Origin: Trifolium pratense
Taxonomy: Eukaryota; Streptophyta; Magnoliopsida; Fabales; Fabaceae
Length of the DNA stretch: 64,000 nt
Direction of reading: 5' to 3'
Assembly (NCBI RefSeq): GCF_020283565.1
Contig: NC_060060.1
Location: 2,232,001 to 2,296,000 of the forward strand
Part shown: positions 20,801 to 31,045 of the stretch, piece after piece
Layout: each line of letters starts with the position of its first letter
Position numbering within the stretch: position 1 is the stretch's first letter
The notes under the pieces: generated by a model
The model's database searches: none
What the model was told of the DNA's origin: nothing
The model's input: the letters and a program-made list of their open reading frames with translations, nothing else
Program-made: the position numbers and the translations under genes

Positions 20801-23352
20801 ATCTTTGCTTCTAAAGGAGTTACTTCCTTCAAAGCATCCAGCTGCTTCAGAAAACTCTCAACTTCTTCTTCTTTCTCAGGATCAAGTGCTTCAAAACTTT
20901 CAGTTAGGGCTTGTTCGAGTGATGAAGGTTGATGTGCTTGTTTCCTCACATCTAAGATGGCTTCATCAGTTGCATCTAACTTAAAACATATATCCTTCTC
21001 ATTTGGATGCTTAATAGCTTCCCACAGATTGAAGCTAACTTCCTCATCTTGTACTCGAACTTTCATCACCCCGTCATCAATATCTATCATCATACGAGCT
21101 GTCTTCATAAAAGGCCTTCCAAGAATCAACGGAACATCGTCATCCTCTTCAATATCCATCACCACAAAGTCAATCGGAAACATGAACTTATCAACCTTTA
21201 CAAGAACATCTTCCGCCATTCCCGAAGGACGTGTGATTGACTTGTCGGCTAGCTGTAGTGTCATTCTTGTTCGGGTAACATCAAGACCACCAATCCGTTT
21301 AATTACTGATAACGGAATGAGGTTAATGCTTGACCCTAGATCAATGAGAGCTTTTCCAACATTCACATTACCAATGGTAACCGGCAACGTGACTCTTCCC
21401 GGATCTTTTTCTTTTGTCGGAAGAGTGCGTTGAATGATAGCACTGCAGCTTGCATCTAACTGGATAACTTCATCATCATCAAACTTTCTCTTTTTTGTAA
21501 GAATCTCTTTCATAAACTTTGCATACGTCGGCATCTGCTCTAAGGCCTCGGCAAATGGAATGTTTATTTGCAATCTTTTGAATATGTCGAGAAACCTTGC
21601 ATATTGCCTTTCCTTGTCTTTCTTTGATGGAGCATGTGGATATGGTAAGTGTTGAACAGGTGGATTTTTCTGAATACTTTTCTCTTCTCTTGCCTTTTGT
21701 TTCTTTCTCCTCTTCTCCTCACTTACTTCTCCCTCAAGCTCTTCTTCTTTTTCATTTTTTTCATTTTTTTGATTTTCAACTAAATCTCCCTCATTATTTT
21801 CTTCAACTTCCTTCTCACTTACTTCTACTCCCTCTTTTTCTTTTCTTGTCAAAACCTCCTCTTCAGTTTTCAAATTGTCACCGATTCCCTTGCCTACCTC
21901 CTTACCACTTCGAGTTGTGACAGACTTACATTGCTCTTTTGGATTTGGTTCGGTATTTGCTGCAAATGATCCTCCTTGATTCTTGTTATTGGCCATTTCT
22001 CTTGCTATTTGACCAATCTGAGTTTCAAGATTTCTTAACACCGCGTCATTCCCTCGTTGGTATGTCTGCATTTGTTGGTGTTGTTGTTGGTTATGCTTTG
22101 TCTGCATCTCTATGAACGATTTCAAAGTCTCTTCTAAGTTTGCTTGTTGAGACTGTTGAGGAGGTGGTTGACTGTAATTTTCATACTGTCTTTGCCTATT
22201 TGATGAACCAACATCTTGTCTCCAACCTTGGCCATAGTTTGAATTGTTACCTCTTTGATAGCCAGTATTTTGGTACTGACCTTGCCTTTGTTGAGCTCCC
22301 ATGAAATTCACTTCCTCATTAGTCGGAGGACAATGACCTGTAGGATGATCTCCGGTACACAATTCACACGCTGCAACCTGTTTAGCTTTAGTTGACACTT
22401 CTTGAAGAGTCATCAATTTTGACATTTGTTTGGATAACTCCTCCACTGTGTTGGTAAGAAGTTTATTTTGAGCCAATACAGCATCTGACGGATCAAGTTC
22501 AAGAATCCCAGGCTTCCTTTGAGTTTTGCTGCGTTCACTTTGTCGATCACTAAGTGACATTTTCTCAATGATAGTCGTAGCATCTGCAGCACTTAATGAT
22601 AAAAGAGAACCACCTGCTGTTGCATCTAAAAGGAGCTTTGAATCCTGCAAAAGACCATTTCTAAAAATATGAATTTGGGTTAGTTCATCAAATCCATGAT
22701 TAGGGCATTTACGCAGCATTGCTTTGTATCGATCCCATGCTTCACATAGAGTCTCATTGGAGCCTTGAGAAAACACCGCGATTGATGTCTTTGACTCCAT
22801 GAATTTATGATGTGGAAAGAACCGATCAAGAAACTTCTCTTCCAAGGTATTCCAATTTGTCATAACTTGAGCTGGTAAATCAAGGTACCAATCTTTGGCC
22901 TTTCCTATCAATGAATGTGGAAACATTCTCATGAACACCGCTTCCTCCTCCGCTTCAGGAGCACCAAGTGAACCGGCAATTTCATAGAATTTGACCAAAT
23001 GGTTGTACGGATCTTCATGTGACAAACCTGTAAAAGGGTTAGCATATAACAATTGCAAGAGTCCGGTTTTCATCTCCGTTTGTCTTGCACCTCTGGGAGG
23101 CCTTGCAAGATGAGCAAGTCTCCGTGGACTGTTGTGACATGGCCTTATACCGGCACCTTCGTTACGTGGCGGATCGTCAGCCATCTCTTCGGAGATTGAG
23201 GATGCTGAAGAAATAGAAGTTGAAGTTCCTTCTTGCAGCTTCTTTTGTTTGGCTAGCTGTTTTCTTTTCTTTCTTTGACTATTGTTTCTCCTTGCTGTTC
23301 TTTCGATTTCTGGATCAAAAAGTAAATTCTCTGCAGAAATCTTTCCTCGCAT
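17866..23352 (-). CDS. Athila gag-pol polyprotein, 1,828 aa, uninterrupted
   Basis: A single open frame encodes the replication proteins of the element. In order: a basic N-terminus; gag capsid-type region at about 95-300; a CX2CX3HX4C knuckle (CELCTGDHPTGHC) near residue 332; a Gln-rich stretch at about 360-450 and a Lys/Glu-rich linker at about 500-570; aspartic protease with ALIDLGSSINLIP near 669; reverse transcriptase with FMDDFSVFG near 1,111; RNase H beginning CDASDYAVGAVLG near 1,257; integrase with an HHCC zinc region near 1,465-1,505 and the catalytic triad in GIDFVGP (about 1,537), ISDGG (about 1,594) and QAEVSNRE (about 1,631), the last two spaced D-X35-E. No stop or frameshift interrupts it, so it may be functional. 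The Met at 23,352 lies about 120 bp downstream of the primer-binding site, consistent with a short leader. Confidence 0.95.
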   Translation of the reverse strand: MRGKISAENLLFDPEIERTARRNNSQRKKRKQLAKQKKLQEGTSTSISSASSISEEMADDPPRNEGAGIRPCHNSPRRLAHLARPPRGARQTEMKTGLLQLLYANPFTGLSHEDPYNHLVKFYEIAGSLGAPEAEEEAVFMRMFPHSLIGKAKDWYLDLPAQVMTNWNTLEEKFLDRFFPHHKFMESKTSIAVFSQGSNETLCEAWDRYKAMLRKCPNHGFDELTQIHIFRNGLLQDSKLLLDATAGGSLLSLSAADATTIIEKMSLSDRQSERSKTQRKPGILELDPSDAVLAQNKLLTNTVEELSKQMSKLMTLQEVSTKAKQVAACELCTGDHPTGHCPPTNEEVNFMGAQQRQGQYQNTGYQRGNNSNYGQGWRQDVGSSNRQRQYENYSQPPPQQSQQANLEETLKSFIEMQTKHNQQQHQQMQTYQRGNDAVLRNLETQIGQIAREMANNKNQGGSFAANTEPNPKEQCKSVTTRSGKEVGKGIGDNLKTEEEVLTRKEKEGVEVSEKEVEENNEGDLVENQKNEKNEKEEELEGEVSEEKRRKKQKAREEKSIQKNPPVQHLPYPHAPSKKDKERQYARFLDIFKRLQINIPFAEALEQMPTYAKFMKEILTKKRKFDDDEVIQLDASCSAIIQRTLPTKEKDPGRVTLPVTIGNVNVGKALIDLGSSINLIPLSVIKRIGGLDVTRTRMTLQLADKSITRPSGMAEDVLVKVDKFMFPIDFVVMDIEEDDDVPLILGRPFMKTARMMIDIDDGVMKVRVQDEEVSFNLWEAIKHPNEKDICFKLDATDEAILDVRKQAHQPSSLEQALTESFEALDPEKEEEVESFLKQLDALKEVTPLEAKIEELKNDERPGEVKLELKTLPSHLKYAFLEEEEKKPVIISNSLSADGEKSLIQILKENKEAIGWSLSDLKGISPSYCMHNIMMEDDYKPVAQPQRRLNPTMKEVVRKEVVKLLEAGMIYPISDSTWVSPVQVVPKKGGMTVITNDKNELIPSRTVTGWRMCIDYRRLNKATRKDHFPLPFMDQMLERLSGQEFYCFLDGYSGYNQISVNPEDHEKTAFTCPFGVFAYRRMPFGLCNAPATFQRCMQAIFSDLIEKCIEVFMDDFSVFGPSFQHCLKNLDTVLKRCVETNLVLNWEKCHFMVTEGIVLGHKISSKGIEVDKAKVEVIEKLPPPVNVKGIRSFLGHAGFYRRFIKDFSKIAKPLSNLLNKGTSFKIDDECLLAFNELKERLVTAPIIIAPDWKLEFELMCDASDYAVGAVLGQRKNKIFHAIHYASKVLNDAQVNYATTEKELLAIVYALEKFRSYLIGSKIVVYTDHAAIKYLITKADSKPRLIRWMLLLQEFDLEIKDKKGTENLVADHLSRLVNTEVTKHEREVLEEFPDEKLLMVQERPWFADMANFKVSGLIPDDLNWHQKKKFLREANQYVWDDPYLFKIGADNLLRRCVTKEEAISIMWHCHNSPYGGHYNGERTAAKVLQSGFFWPTLFKDTYEYVQKCDSCQRTGEISKRNEMPLQNIFVVEVFDCWGIDFVGPFPSSFSNEYILVAVDYVSKWVEAVASPKADGKTVIKFLKKNIFTRFGTPRVLISDGGSHFCNSQLAKALEHYGVRHKVASPYHPQTNGQAEVSNREIKKILEKTVSASRKDWSLKLDEALWAYRTAFKSPIGLTPFQMVYGKSCHLPVELEHKAYWALKFLNFDENQSGEKRKIQMQQLEEMRHQAYESSKLYKEKVKSYHDKRLLNKNFRPGQMVLLFNSRLKLFPGKLKSKWSGPFKIHEVKPYGAVVLEDPATNETWTVNGQRLKLYFGGEFDRVTTKIPLSDP

Positions 23353-23473
23353 AAACAGGACAACAATCTAACCAGACAAGTTAGCGTGCACAAAGGATAA
23401 TAAATAATAAAAAAGTACAAAATTGCTTAAAACGACAGAAATCATAATCAAACTTATCAATATCAAACGCCAG

Positions 23474-23491
23474 TCCCCGGCAACGGCGCCA
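23474..23491 (-). other. Primer-binding site for tRNA-Asp
   Basis: The minus strand reads TGGCGCCGTTGCCGGGGA, complementary to the 3' end of plant tRNA-Asp including CCA. It lies 2 nt inside the 5' LTR end. tRNA-Asp priming is typical of Athila elements (established knowledge). Confidence 0.9.
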
Positions 23492-23493
23492 TT

Positions 23494-24742
23494 TGATGAA
23501 AGTACAAAAGCAAGTATTTTCGTTATATCGTATCCACAGAGACTAGTGTGATATCAAAGATTGATTTGCAATTTCCATGATTTTAAGTACGGGTTTTTGT
23601 AAGATTTGTTTTGAGAACATAAAAGTGCGATTGGATAAAAGGATTTAAACTTTCGGATAATAAAAAGTTGTCGGAACTAGATTCATTATCTTGTTAGCAT
23701 GTATCAATCAACCTCACTATATATATTTCATTTACCAATCATTATTATCACATATCACACATCGAACGTATCCGTGTCCGGATTACGCCGTGAAATCTAT
23801 TATATCTATCAACGTTCGATGTCTCGAATCATTAATCGACATAATAGCATTAAGATCTGATATTTGACGTGATTACTAAACTCGACATCTATGTCTAAAC
23901 ATTGAAGTTTAATAAGTGATTATCTTTTACTCTTGATTCAAACAATATATGTCTATGTTGTTCAAATCTTTTTAGAAATAGACAATCAAAACAAGATAAC
24001 ACTTTATAATGATTGATAAAGAAAACACATATATTAAGATTAAATTGACTACATGTTCACAAAATAACTACATCTAATCCCAACAACAAAGGAATTTAGC
24101 TAGACATGATAACAGTAAACTTACAAGAAAAAGGGATGAAGAACATCTCTTGATTTCTCAAGTACAATGATGAATCCACCTTCAAGAACTCTTAAAACTA
24201 ATGTTACTCGTATCTCTGAACTATTACAAAACTATATATCTAAGAAAATGGCTTCTGAGTTCTATTTATAGATTTTCAGGACAGAGGAGTTCGCTAAGCG
24301 AAATGATGTTCGCTGAGCGAACTAGTTACTTAAGCAAGGGGTTTCTTGACACGTAGCAAAAGGCTTGACTCATCACTTTGTTCGCCGATGCTCGCTATGT
24401 CTCGCTAACAGACCCTTCCTCCCGGGTTGTGCTCGCCATCTCTCGCTATCTTTCGCTGAGCGAACGTTGAGTTTGTTGTCCTGTTCGCTGAATCTCGCTG
24501 AAGCTCGCCATGGACCCTTAACCCACTGGTTTAGTTCGCTGTAGCTCGCTATGGCTTCGCTGAGCGAAGGCTTCAAAACCTGCTTTTCTAGCCATTCCTA
24601 ACAAAAATGCCTTGGGATTAATTCCTCTTTGATTTAATGTTATATTTACACCAAAAGGGGTTTTAATCAAGATTTCTTTATAAAAGTATTGGTAAGTGCT
24701 CATAATTCATGATACAATATAACTAAAATTGGGCACTTATCA
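23494..24742 (-). repeat. Athila element 5' LTR
   Basis: 1,249 bp with TG...CA ends, matching the 3' LTR except for one base seen by eye (C at 23,535, A at 12,933). It drives transcription of the element toward lower coordinates. Confidence 0.95.
24263..24272 (-). promoter_or_regulatory. TATA box of the Athila 5' LTR
   Basis: The minus strand reads TCTATAAATA. Four TTCGCTNAGCGAA palindromes (24,290, 24,309, 24,453, 24,556) lie 18 to about 300 bp upstream in the direction of transcription. The equivalent box in the 3' LTR is at 13,661-13,670. Confidence 0.65.
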
Positions 24743-24819
24743 GTATTCCAACGCTCAAGTTAGTAACACACAAATCGGCCTACGCAGTTGTTGAGCTAGC
24801 CTCTTGACTTAAGTATGGA

Positions 24820-25369
24820 AGTCTTGGGCCCCATCCAAGTTGTTTGTCTTATCGTGGAAACTACTCCATAACATGATTTCATCTCGTCAAAATCTCTTTC
24901 GGCGAAGGGTGATTACAAATATTAATAATACCTTATGTATGTTATGTGGGAACTCAGTTGAGTAAGTGGACCACTGTTCTTAAATTGCAAGGTGTCCTCT
25001 ACAGTGTGGTACTCTTTTTTTAGGTGTTTAAGGTTCGAGTGCGTTTTGCCTGGGGGTTATAGGCTTGTTTGAGTTTCTGCTAAGGATGGGTACTAGTAGC
25101 ACAACTCACTTATGAGTGGGAAGTGCAACCTATTTTGCGATGGAACTGTTAGAGTCGTGTGGTGGTATGTTCTAGGGTCTGGTGGCTCTCGGTCTAGTCC
25201 AGGTGCACCTTAGGAATTTTCTATATCTTTGATTTCATTGTATTTTTTCTTTTCTTTGGGGGCTTAGTACTTCTTGTACTCCCTTTTGTGAACTCTCTTC
25301 GGTGTATACTTTCTCTTTTTTTTTTTTATATAATTATATTTGCAATTAAAAAAAAAGTAACAGCTCAAG
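24820..25369 (+). mobile_element. LINE 3' end with zf-RVT remnant
   Basis: The plus-strand translation at about 24,830-25,020 reads like the C-terminal zinc-binding region of plant LINE ORF2: FVLSWKLLHN, then SRQNLFRRRVI, LCMLCGN and a GPLFLNC block, interrupted by stops. About 300 bp of 3' UTR follows, ending in a poly(A)-like run at 25,349-25,358. The Athila element inserted just upstream of this piece. Confidence 0.7.
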
Positions 25370-25370
25370 A

Positions 25371-25990
25371 TGAGTGTGTATGAATTGGGTTAAATATCTG
25401 TAATTTGAGAATGATCGTGCATATGCATATTTGTAGGTGTGCATGAGGATATGCATAACAACCTTGTAGACCTCATTACACTAGTGGAATTAAGGATAGT
25501 ACGCTCCATGTAGGGGTCATTGTCTTGCTATGGACATCGCATCGTAAGGAACAATGTGCCTGAACATGGATGAGCTGTGTTGGGCCTCTAACCATTGTGG
25601 ACTTTATAGTCTAGTCCGGAACAGAAAATAAAAGAGATATTTTATAATATTTATGATAGTATATACTCTGGATAAAAAATTATCACGTGATTCTGTGTGA
25701 GACAAAAATTCATGTTTTTATCCGGTCTTTTATTGCATATTTTGTTTAGTAAACAATATAAATAAAAAGAGATATGTATAACAAGAGTAAGACTTTACTA
25801 ATTGTTTTAATTATTTTTTTGGTCAATAATTGTTTTAATTCTATTAGTAAATTTTTATTTTTGATAAGGCATTTGTCAAAACGTTTTTAATTGTTGAGGT
25901 ATTAAAGAGCGTTTTATTTGACTTTTGATTTCATAAAACCGCTTACGTCCAAAATACGAGTTTACTTTTTTTTTTCTTTCATAAATACTA
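25371..25990. other. Intergenic stretch, nothing recognised
   Basis: No gene, RNA or complete transposon is supported. Similarity to the gene A upstream region begins at about 25,960. Confidence 0.4.
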
Positions 25991-25994
25991 GTAT

Positions 25995-26262
25995 TGATTT
26001 ACGAGAAGCAATCAAAGCCATTGGATCTTGAAATTAACGATTGGATCAACTTCTTCTTTTCTCTCCCTCGGCTTCAAGTTGACACCTCGTTTATCTTCTT
26101 TCTTCATGCGTTGCTCTCTCTCTCTCTCTCACTCTCTATCTCTCTCTCTCTAAAAACCTGAAACCCGTCTACAAAACCCCTTCTAATTCACATTTTGAAA
26201 TCAAGAAAATTGAAGTTTGTTTATCTCTCTCTTACTCATCGCAAGTTTCAGAGTACTTAAAT
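25995..26262 (+). other. Gene B 5'UTR exon (predicted)
   Basis: Homologous to 5,740-6,062. It contains a CT microsatellite near 26,110-26,150 and ends at the donor TTAAAT|GTGAGTTCTTC. The intron spans 26,263-27,375, ending TTTGTGAGCAG, 9 bp before the gene B ATG. Confidence 0.6.
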
Positions 26263-27384
26263 GTGAGTTCTTCTTTTATTTTATTAGTCGCCTTTTTTAC
26301 CTGTTTTTTCCCGCTTTCGAGTTATTCTCTTTTAATGTTTTATTTCATCTTCTCGTTTATCTTTATTTTTTATTTCCATGAGTTTTTTTTGGTGAAGATT
26401 TCATTTTTTGAGTGACATGCTTGAGAAGTGTATATATATTTTGGTAGATGAATAATATAATGAAAATTTTAAAATATATAACTGTGATTTTTATTTTTTA
26501 TTTTTATGAAATAATTGTAAATATTTTGTAAGAAATTTGATGCGCATATATTTATCACACAAATTTAAATTTTCATGTAACCCAAAAAAAAATTTAAATT
26601 TTCATAGACCCACATATGTCAAATCATCTATTTTTTTTTCTTCATTGACTCCAAAGAGGATATGATAGTTAGGGGTGCTAAGAGTTCAAAGGATCCATTT
26701 AACCCGATGATCCAATTTCAAACCAACTAACCCTGTAATTTATTTGAATTTGAAATTAATCGGTTTATTTTATAAATAGCCACTTAAGTGGAACTCATCA
26801 ATCAATTGAACTTTTGCCACTACTTTCAATGTCTAGTACTCCCTCCGTACTACAATGACCGACCCAGTTGATTGTTTCATATATGTCAATGTATAACTTT
26901 GATCATTAATATCTTTATTTGTATAATAGTAAGAATTATAAAAATTTAATATTTTAAAACTATACATCAAAAAATATAATATAGAAAAATATACATCGAA
27001 AAATTATATGTTATTATTTGTTTTTATTTATTAGAAAAAAATATGGCCAAAATAAAATATGTGAATAGAACATATGATGAAATCGAGTCACTCATTTTTA
27101 TTGGGTAACCAACGATATAAATCTTTACTCTTTATTTTACTCATTTTCTTTTCATATCAACAACTTTTCACATTTTAAAAAAATAATATTTAAAATATAA
27201 CATTTAAATTTTAAACCAATAAATTCAAAATAACATACCATAAAAGATTTTACAAATTAATCAAATTTTAAAAAGTTTTCTTCTCTTCATTTTCTATGAT
27301 CACTCACTTTTCTTCTTATTGTTGTTATTTGTGCAATGAGTGAAAAACTAAAATATTTCTTTCATTTGTGAGCAGAAATCAACA

Positions 27385-27576
27385 ATGTTGGGATTGAAGA
27401 AGTTGGTCGTGTCCGTGAAAACAAAAATAAATTCATTGAAGAAAAAGAAGGGTTACAAAAAAGTGGAGAAGAATGACAATACAAAAAAGGAAACAAAGAG
27501 CAAGAAAGCCAGAAAGCTCAATGAGGAGAATCTCAAACTAGTGGATTCTCCTAAATCTGACACATTTGTCTTTTGA
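27385..27576 (+). CDS. Gene B: small lysine-rich basic protein, 63 aa
   Basis: Paralogue of gene A at 7,757-7,945, collinear over the first 57 residues (MLGLKKLVVSVKTKINSLKK..., then KKxxYKKVEK, KKARKL and VDSP). Shared splice context, start codon, 5'UTR exon and 3' flank show a segmental duplication rather than chance. Substitutions are scattered but charge is kept: lysine blocks and the LVV and VDSP positions persist, which suggests a selected protein. The C-terminus (KSDTFVF) is probably the ancestral form, because its coding sequence is also present, displaced, after gene A. No named domain is recognised, and function is unknown. Confidence 0.62.
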   Translation: MLGLKKLVVSVKTKINSLKKKKGYKKVEKNDNTKKETKSKKARKLNEENLKLVDSPKSDTFVF

Positions 27577-28059
27577 TGCTTTAGATTTTGTTTTAGATGT
27601 TTGGTAAAACCTAAATTACAAGTTATGTGTTGACATTTAACTGTACTTGTTTTGTTTATCCTATGTGATTTCAATGAGATGTTGGTAACATTAACATCTA
27701 CCATGAACCAATTTAATTTTGGTGACATGACATATCTATGGTGACTATGATTCTAGTATTTGGGTATTGTGTGTGAGGAACATGTGTGGATTTTTTCTTT
27801 CTCTTATTTAGTTTCTTACATAAGAATCAGTGATAAGAATATTTGAGTACGTTCGATGTAGGTTTTATTTCCATAGAGCTGATAAAAAGAGCTTCGAAAA
27901 TAAAGTAAAAGTTGTTTGGTGATTTAATTTTGTTGTTAATTTCATATACACCATTTTATAGTGACTTCGTTTACTTTTTTTTTGTCAAATAGATTATTGG
28001 TTAGAATTTCACATTTTTAATGTAAATAAAAAATTGGTAATTAGAATTTCACATTTTCC

Positions 28060-28142
28060 AATGGCTAGAATTTAGGTTCTCTCGAACAATTCATTCTAAG
28101 AAACTTATTAACCACTTGAGTCTAATATTTTGGTTTAGTAGT
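28060..28142 (-). mobile_element. Truncated SINE-like fragment
   Basis: On the minus strand it reads AGACTCAAGTGGTTAATAAG followed by a box B-like AACCTAAATTC, matching the SINE-like unit at 3,103-3,228. Only the 5' half is kept. Confidence 0.45.
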
Positions 28143-28751
28143 TTTTTTTTTACACAAATAAACTTAAATCCATTTCATTCATGATATTTGTTTCAAATAA
28201 TTATAAAATTGAGGACTAGCTAGCAATAAAACGAGTTACCTGCTCTAGTTATGAACTACTCAATTAACTTATCTTCTAACATAATTGACCTTACGGTTTT
28301 GATTCAAAGCTATTAACCTACCACAAGAATCGGTAATGGTGCCAATTTAATGGGGTCTCACATGATTCTAAAAGATTATTCTTCATATTCAAAAAAATCT
28401 TCTTCTTTTTTTTTTACTTATAATAAAAATACTTTTATATATAAGTAAGATAATTACAGTTAAATGAAAGGTAAATTGGCAACAAGTTACGGCGGATGGC
28501 ATAGTCAATCCTCTTAAATACTACATCTAGAGACTTATGAGACACCACATTACTATGCAAGACTCTTTGAACTCTTTTCAAAATATTCAAAACATCTAGG
28601 CCAGGAAATCAAACGTGTCAAAAACAAATAGTATAAACACATGTGTTGACAGTGGTATATTAACACAATTGAGTGGTATTTTTACAATCCAGCACAATGA
28701 ATCTAATGAGCAATCTAGGACTTGAATTAGATCTTGAGTGGGTTCTAACTA

Positions 28752-28998
28752 CTCTCTCCGTCCCAAATCTTTGGTCCTTTTAAATTTTTAGTTTTGTCCC
28801 AAAACTTTAGTCATTTTAAGAAACCAAAGCACAATTAATGATAATTTACCATTTATACCCTTACAAAAACTAAAGCATTCATCAAATGGATTTTCTCTTA
28901 ATAAAGTAAGGGTAAAAATGACTTAACTTATCAATCTTTATTATTTCTTAATCTACGTGCAAAACTCTAAAAGGACTAAAGTTTTGGGACGGAGGGAC
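28752..28998. mobile_element. Stowaway-type MITE
   Basis: The 247-bp element has terminal inverted repeats CTCTCTCCGTCCCAAA and TTTTGGGACGGAGGGAC, flanked by TA on both sides (28,750-28,751 and 28,999-29,000). It is AT-rich and non-coding, as for Tc1/mariner-derived MITEs. Confidence 0.85.
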
Positions 28999-29000
28999 TA

Positions 29001-29850
29001 ACAGGTTTACGAACAGTTCCGATTGTATATAGATAATGTGCGCTCACAAACTTGAATCTACAAGCTATGATACAAATAAAAATGAAAATGTGCTTGAATT
29101 ATAAATTGAGTTCATACATATCAATCGAGATTCTACAGCCTGTGCTAAGAAATCTATCCTATTGTTGTTTTTGTGTGTGTAAGCGTTTGTGTATTTATGT
29201 TTTAGGCAGTCTATTTCTCTCTAGAAAATGAACTCCCTAAAACAGTTAAGATTTCTCTATTTATAGAGCTTGAGAAATATCTTTGACAACTGCTCCATAG
29301 TGGCCAGGTTCTTCGATCTTCCACGATCTCCATTCCCCACGTTAAGGCATTGTTCGCGAAACAGTTCCCTCTTATACTTTTGAATTTGAATTTAGGTGGA
29401 AACACGTCTCTTGGCGCACTTTATCCAGTCTTCTCGAATTCTTACTTAATGCATGACTCGAAGCTCATGTTATATCGTTCGAAGCTTTCTTTTATTTGAA
29501 TAATATAACAGTTCGAAGCCATCAATAGCTTTTGAATCCTTAGTAAGAATTTTTGGATAACATGTTGATTGTTGGAGCACGCTCTCTCGTGTTTGGCCAC
29601 TTTGTTTGAAGCAGCTTTGAGGGCCGCCTGTCCTACCATAAAATCCCCAATCGTCAATCCCACAAGTGGGGAAATCCGGTCAAGTCTACACATGCATGTT
29701 TTCCTCCTATCCACCCATACACCAGCCCATCGGCTGACATCAATGTAGATCTCCCCTCTAGTGGATAAGTCAATAAGTTCCCAGACGCCTCTTTCTTCAT
29801 ATATATTTCCACGCGCAGATATTCTTATTTGTTTCTTAATTATTATTTTT
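29001..29850. other. Possible degenerate LTR sequence
   Basis: There is no convincing coding region. A minus-strand CTATAAATAG box occurs at 29,257-29,266 and the composition is less AT-rich than its surroundings, as in an old LTR, but no ends or partner were found. Confidence 0.3.
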
Positions 29851-30279
29851 TTTTAAAAAACAATCTTTAATCCAGCCAATTATTCATTTATTCAAAAATA
29901 AAATCATTTATTCAGATTTATTTTTAAAATTACTTTTGTCTCTTTTTTTTTTTTTATCAAACTTTGTCTCTTTTTGGTTGGATGGTATAGAACCATGTTT
30001 TATTTTTTTATGGAATATATTGGGGTCAGAGTCCAAGAAAAGAAAAAACTACTGAACTTTTAATTTTAATATATTAATTTAATTAAATTATATCATTTTA
30101 TGTAGATATTTGAATAGATGTTTTAGAAACTAATTTATAAATGACAAAATGGTGAACTTTTACATAGATATTTGAAAATATGTTTTATAAACTAATTTAT
30201 AAATATGACACAATGTTTTAATTTAATTTACACCATCAATGCATAGAAATGTAAAATAGAACATTTCAACATTAATTAA

Positions 30280-30353
30280 GGTTTCGTGGTGTAGTTGGTT
30301 ATCACGTCAGTCTAACACACTGAAGGTCTCCGGTTTGAGTCCGGGCGAAGCCA
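30280..30353 (+). tRNA. tRNA-Val (anticodon AAC)
   Basis: A 74-nt cloverleaf. The acceptor stem GGTTTCG pairs with CGAAGCC (one G-U), discriminator A. The anticodon stem-loop is TCAGT-CTAACAC-ACTGA with anticodon AAC. The D loop keeps GG, and the T stem is TCCGG/CCGGG. The T loop reads TTTGAGT, so position 56 is T where C is near-universal. A TTTT terminator follows at about 30,373. CCA is not encoded, as usual in eukaryotes. It may be functional or mildly decayed because of the T-loop change. Confidence 0.9.
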
Positions 30354-31045
30354 CTCAAATTGTATTTGTAGTGTTTTATTTTTATTAATTTCACATTCTT
30401 TTTTTCATCTATATTTTCTTCATAAACCAAACAAAGCATATAGGGATATAGAAAGTACATTGTCCCAATTAATTATTTTTTTTGAGAACCCCAATTCATT
30501 TCTTTTAAGAGACTAAAAATTACTTTTATTTTTCTCAAACTAAATTTAATCGCACAAATTTTCTCAGGGATTAAAATGATTCTTGATTCTCTTTTATTTA
30601 ATTTTTATTAATCCAACACATTTAGATACTGTTGGCACCCAAAATATAAACGATACCAAAGTTGTCGCTTTTATTTAGTGATGTTCATGCTCGTTATTCA
30701 GTCTAAATACCGAATAATCTAAAGTACACCAATCTCACCGTCTACGGTCAAGCGACATAATTGAACCATAGTTTTGCTAGGGATGTTTTTGTTAGCCATG
30801 TGCTTGCAAATTGAACAAAATTCTTAATAGAATTCTAAAGTGAATTTCAGTTTAACTCCTTCAAATCATGTTGAAGCAACATATCTTAAACTACAAGTAC
30901 AGTTTTGCCTTTGAATTTACAGCATGTGAAAGCTCTCCCCACAATGACAACAAATTTCATACAGGCTATGTTCTTAGAACATTATTTAAGTCCAAACACT
31001 TAGGTGTTACATGAGTTGTAATAATTATGGATACAAAAATGCTTA

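Larger units (their letters stand above)
12887..24747 (-). mobile_element. Complete Athila-type Ty3/gypsy LTR retrotransposon
   Basis: The 11,851-bp element, with 1,249-bp LTRs, is bounded by the 5-bp target duplication GTATT at 12,887-12,891 and 24,743-24,747. It lies on the minus strand: 5' LTR at 23,494-24,742, primer-binding site, gag-pol (23,352-17,866), a further ORF (16,955-15,681), a long 3' untranslated stretch, polypurine tract and 3' LTR at 12,892-14,140. A tRNA-Asp primer, DLGSS protease, Ty3-type RT-RNaseH-integrase order and an extra ORF after pol point to the Athila lineage. I found one LTR mismatch by eye (12,933 versus 23,535), so insertion was recent, and both ORFs are open. 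Confidence 0.95.

Noticed and set aside
20957..21920. Plus-strand open frames opposite gag-pol
   Set aside because: Antisense to an intact polyprotein; low-complexity Ser/Leu composition.
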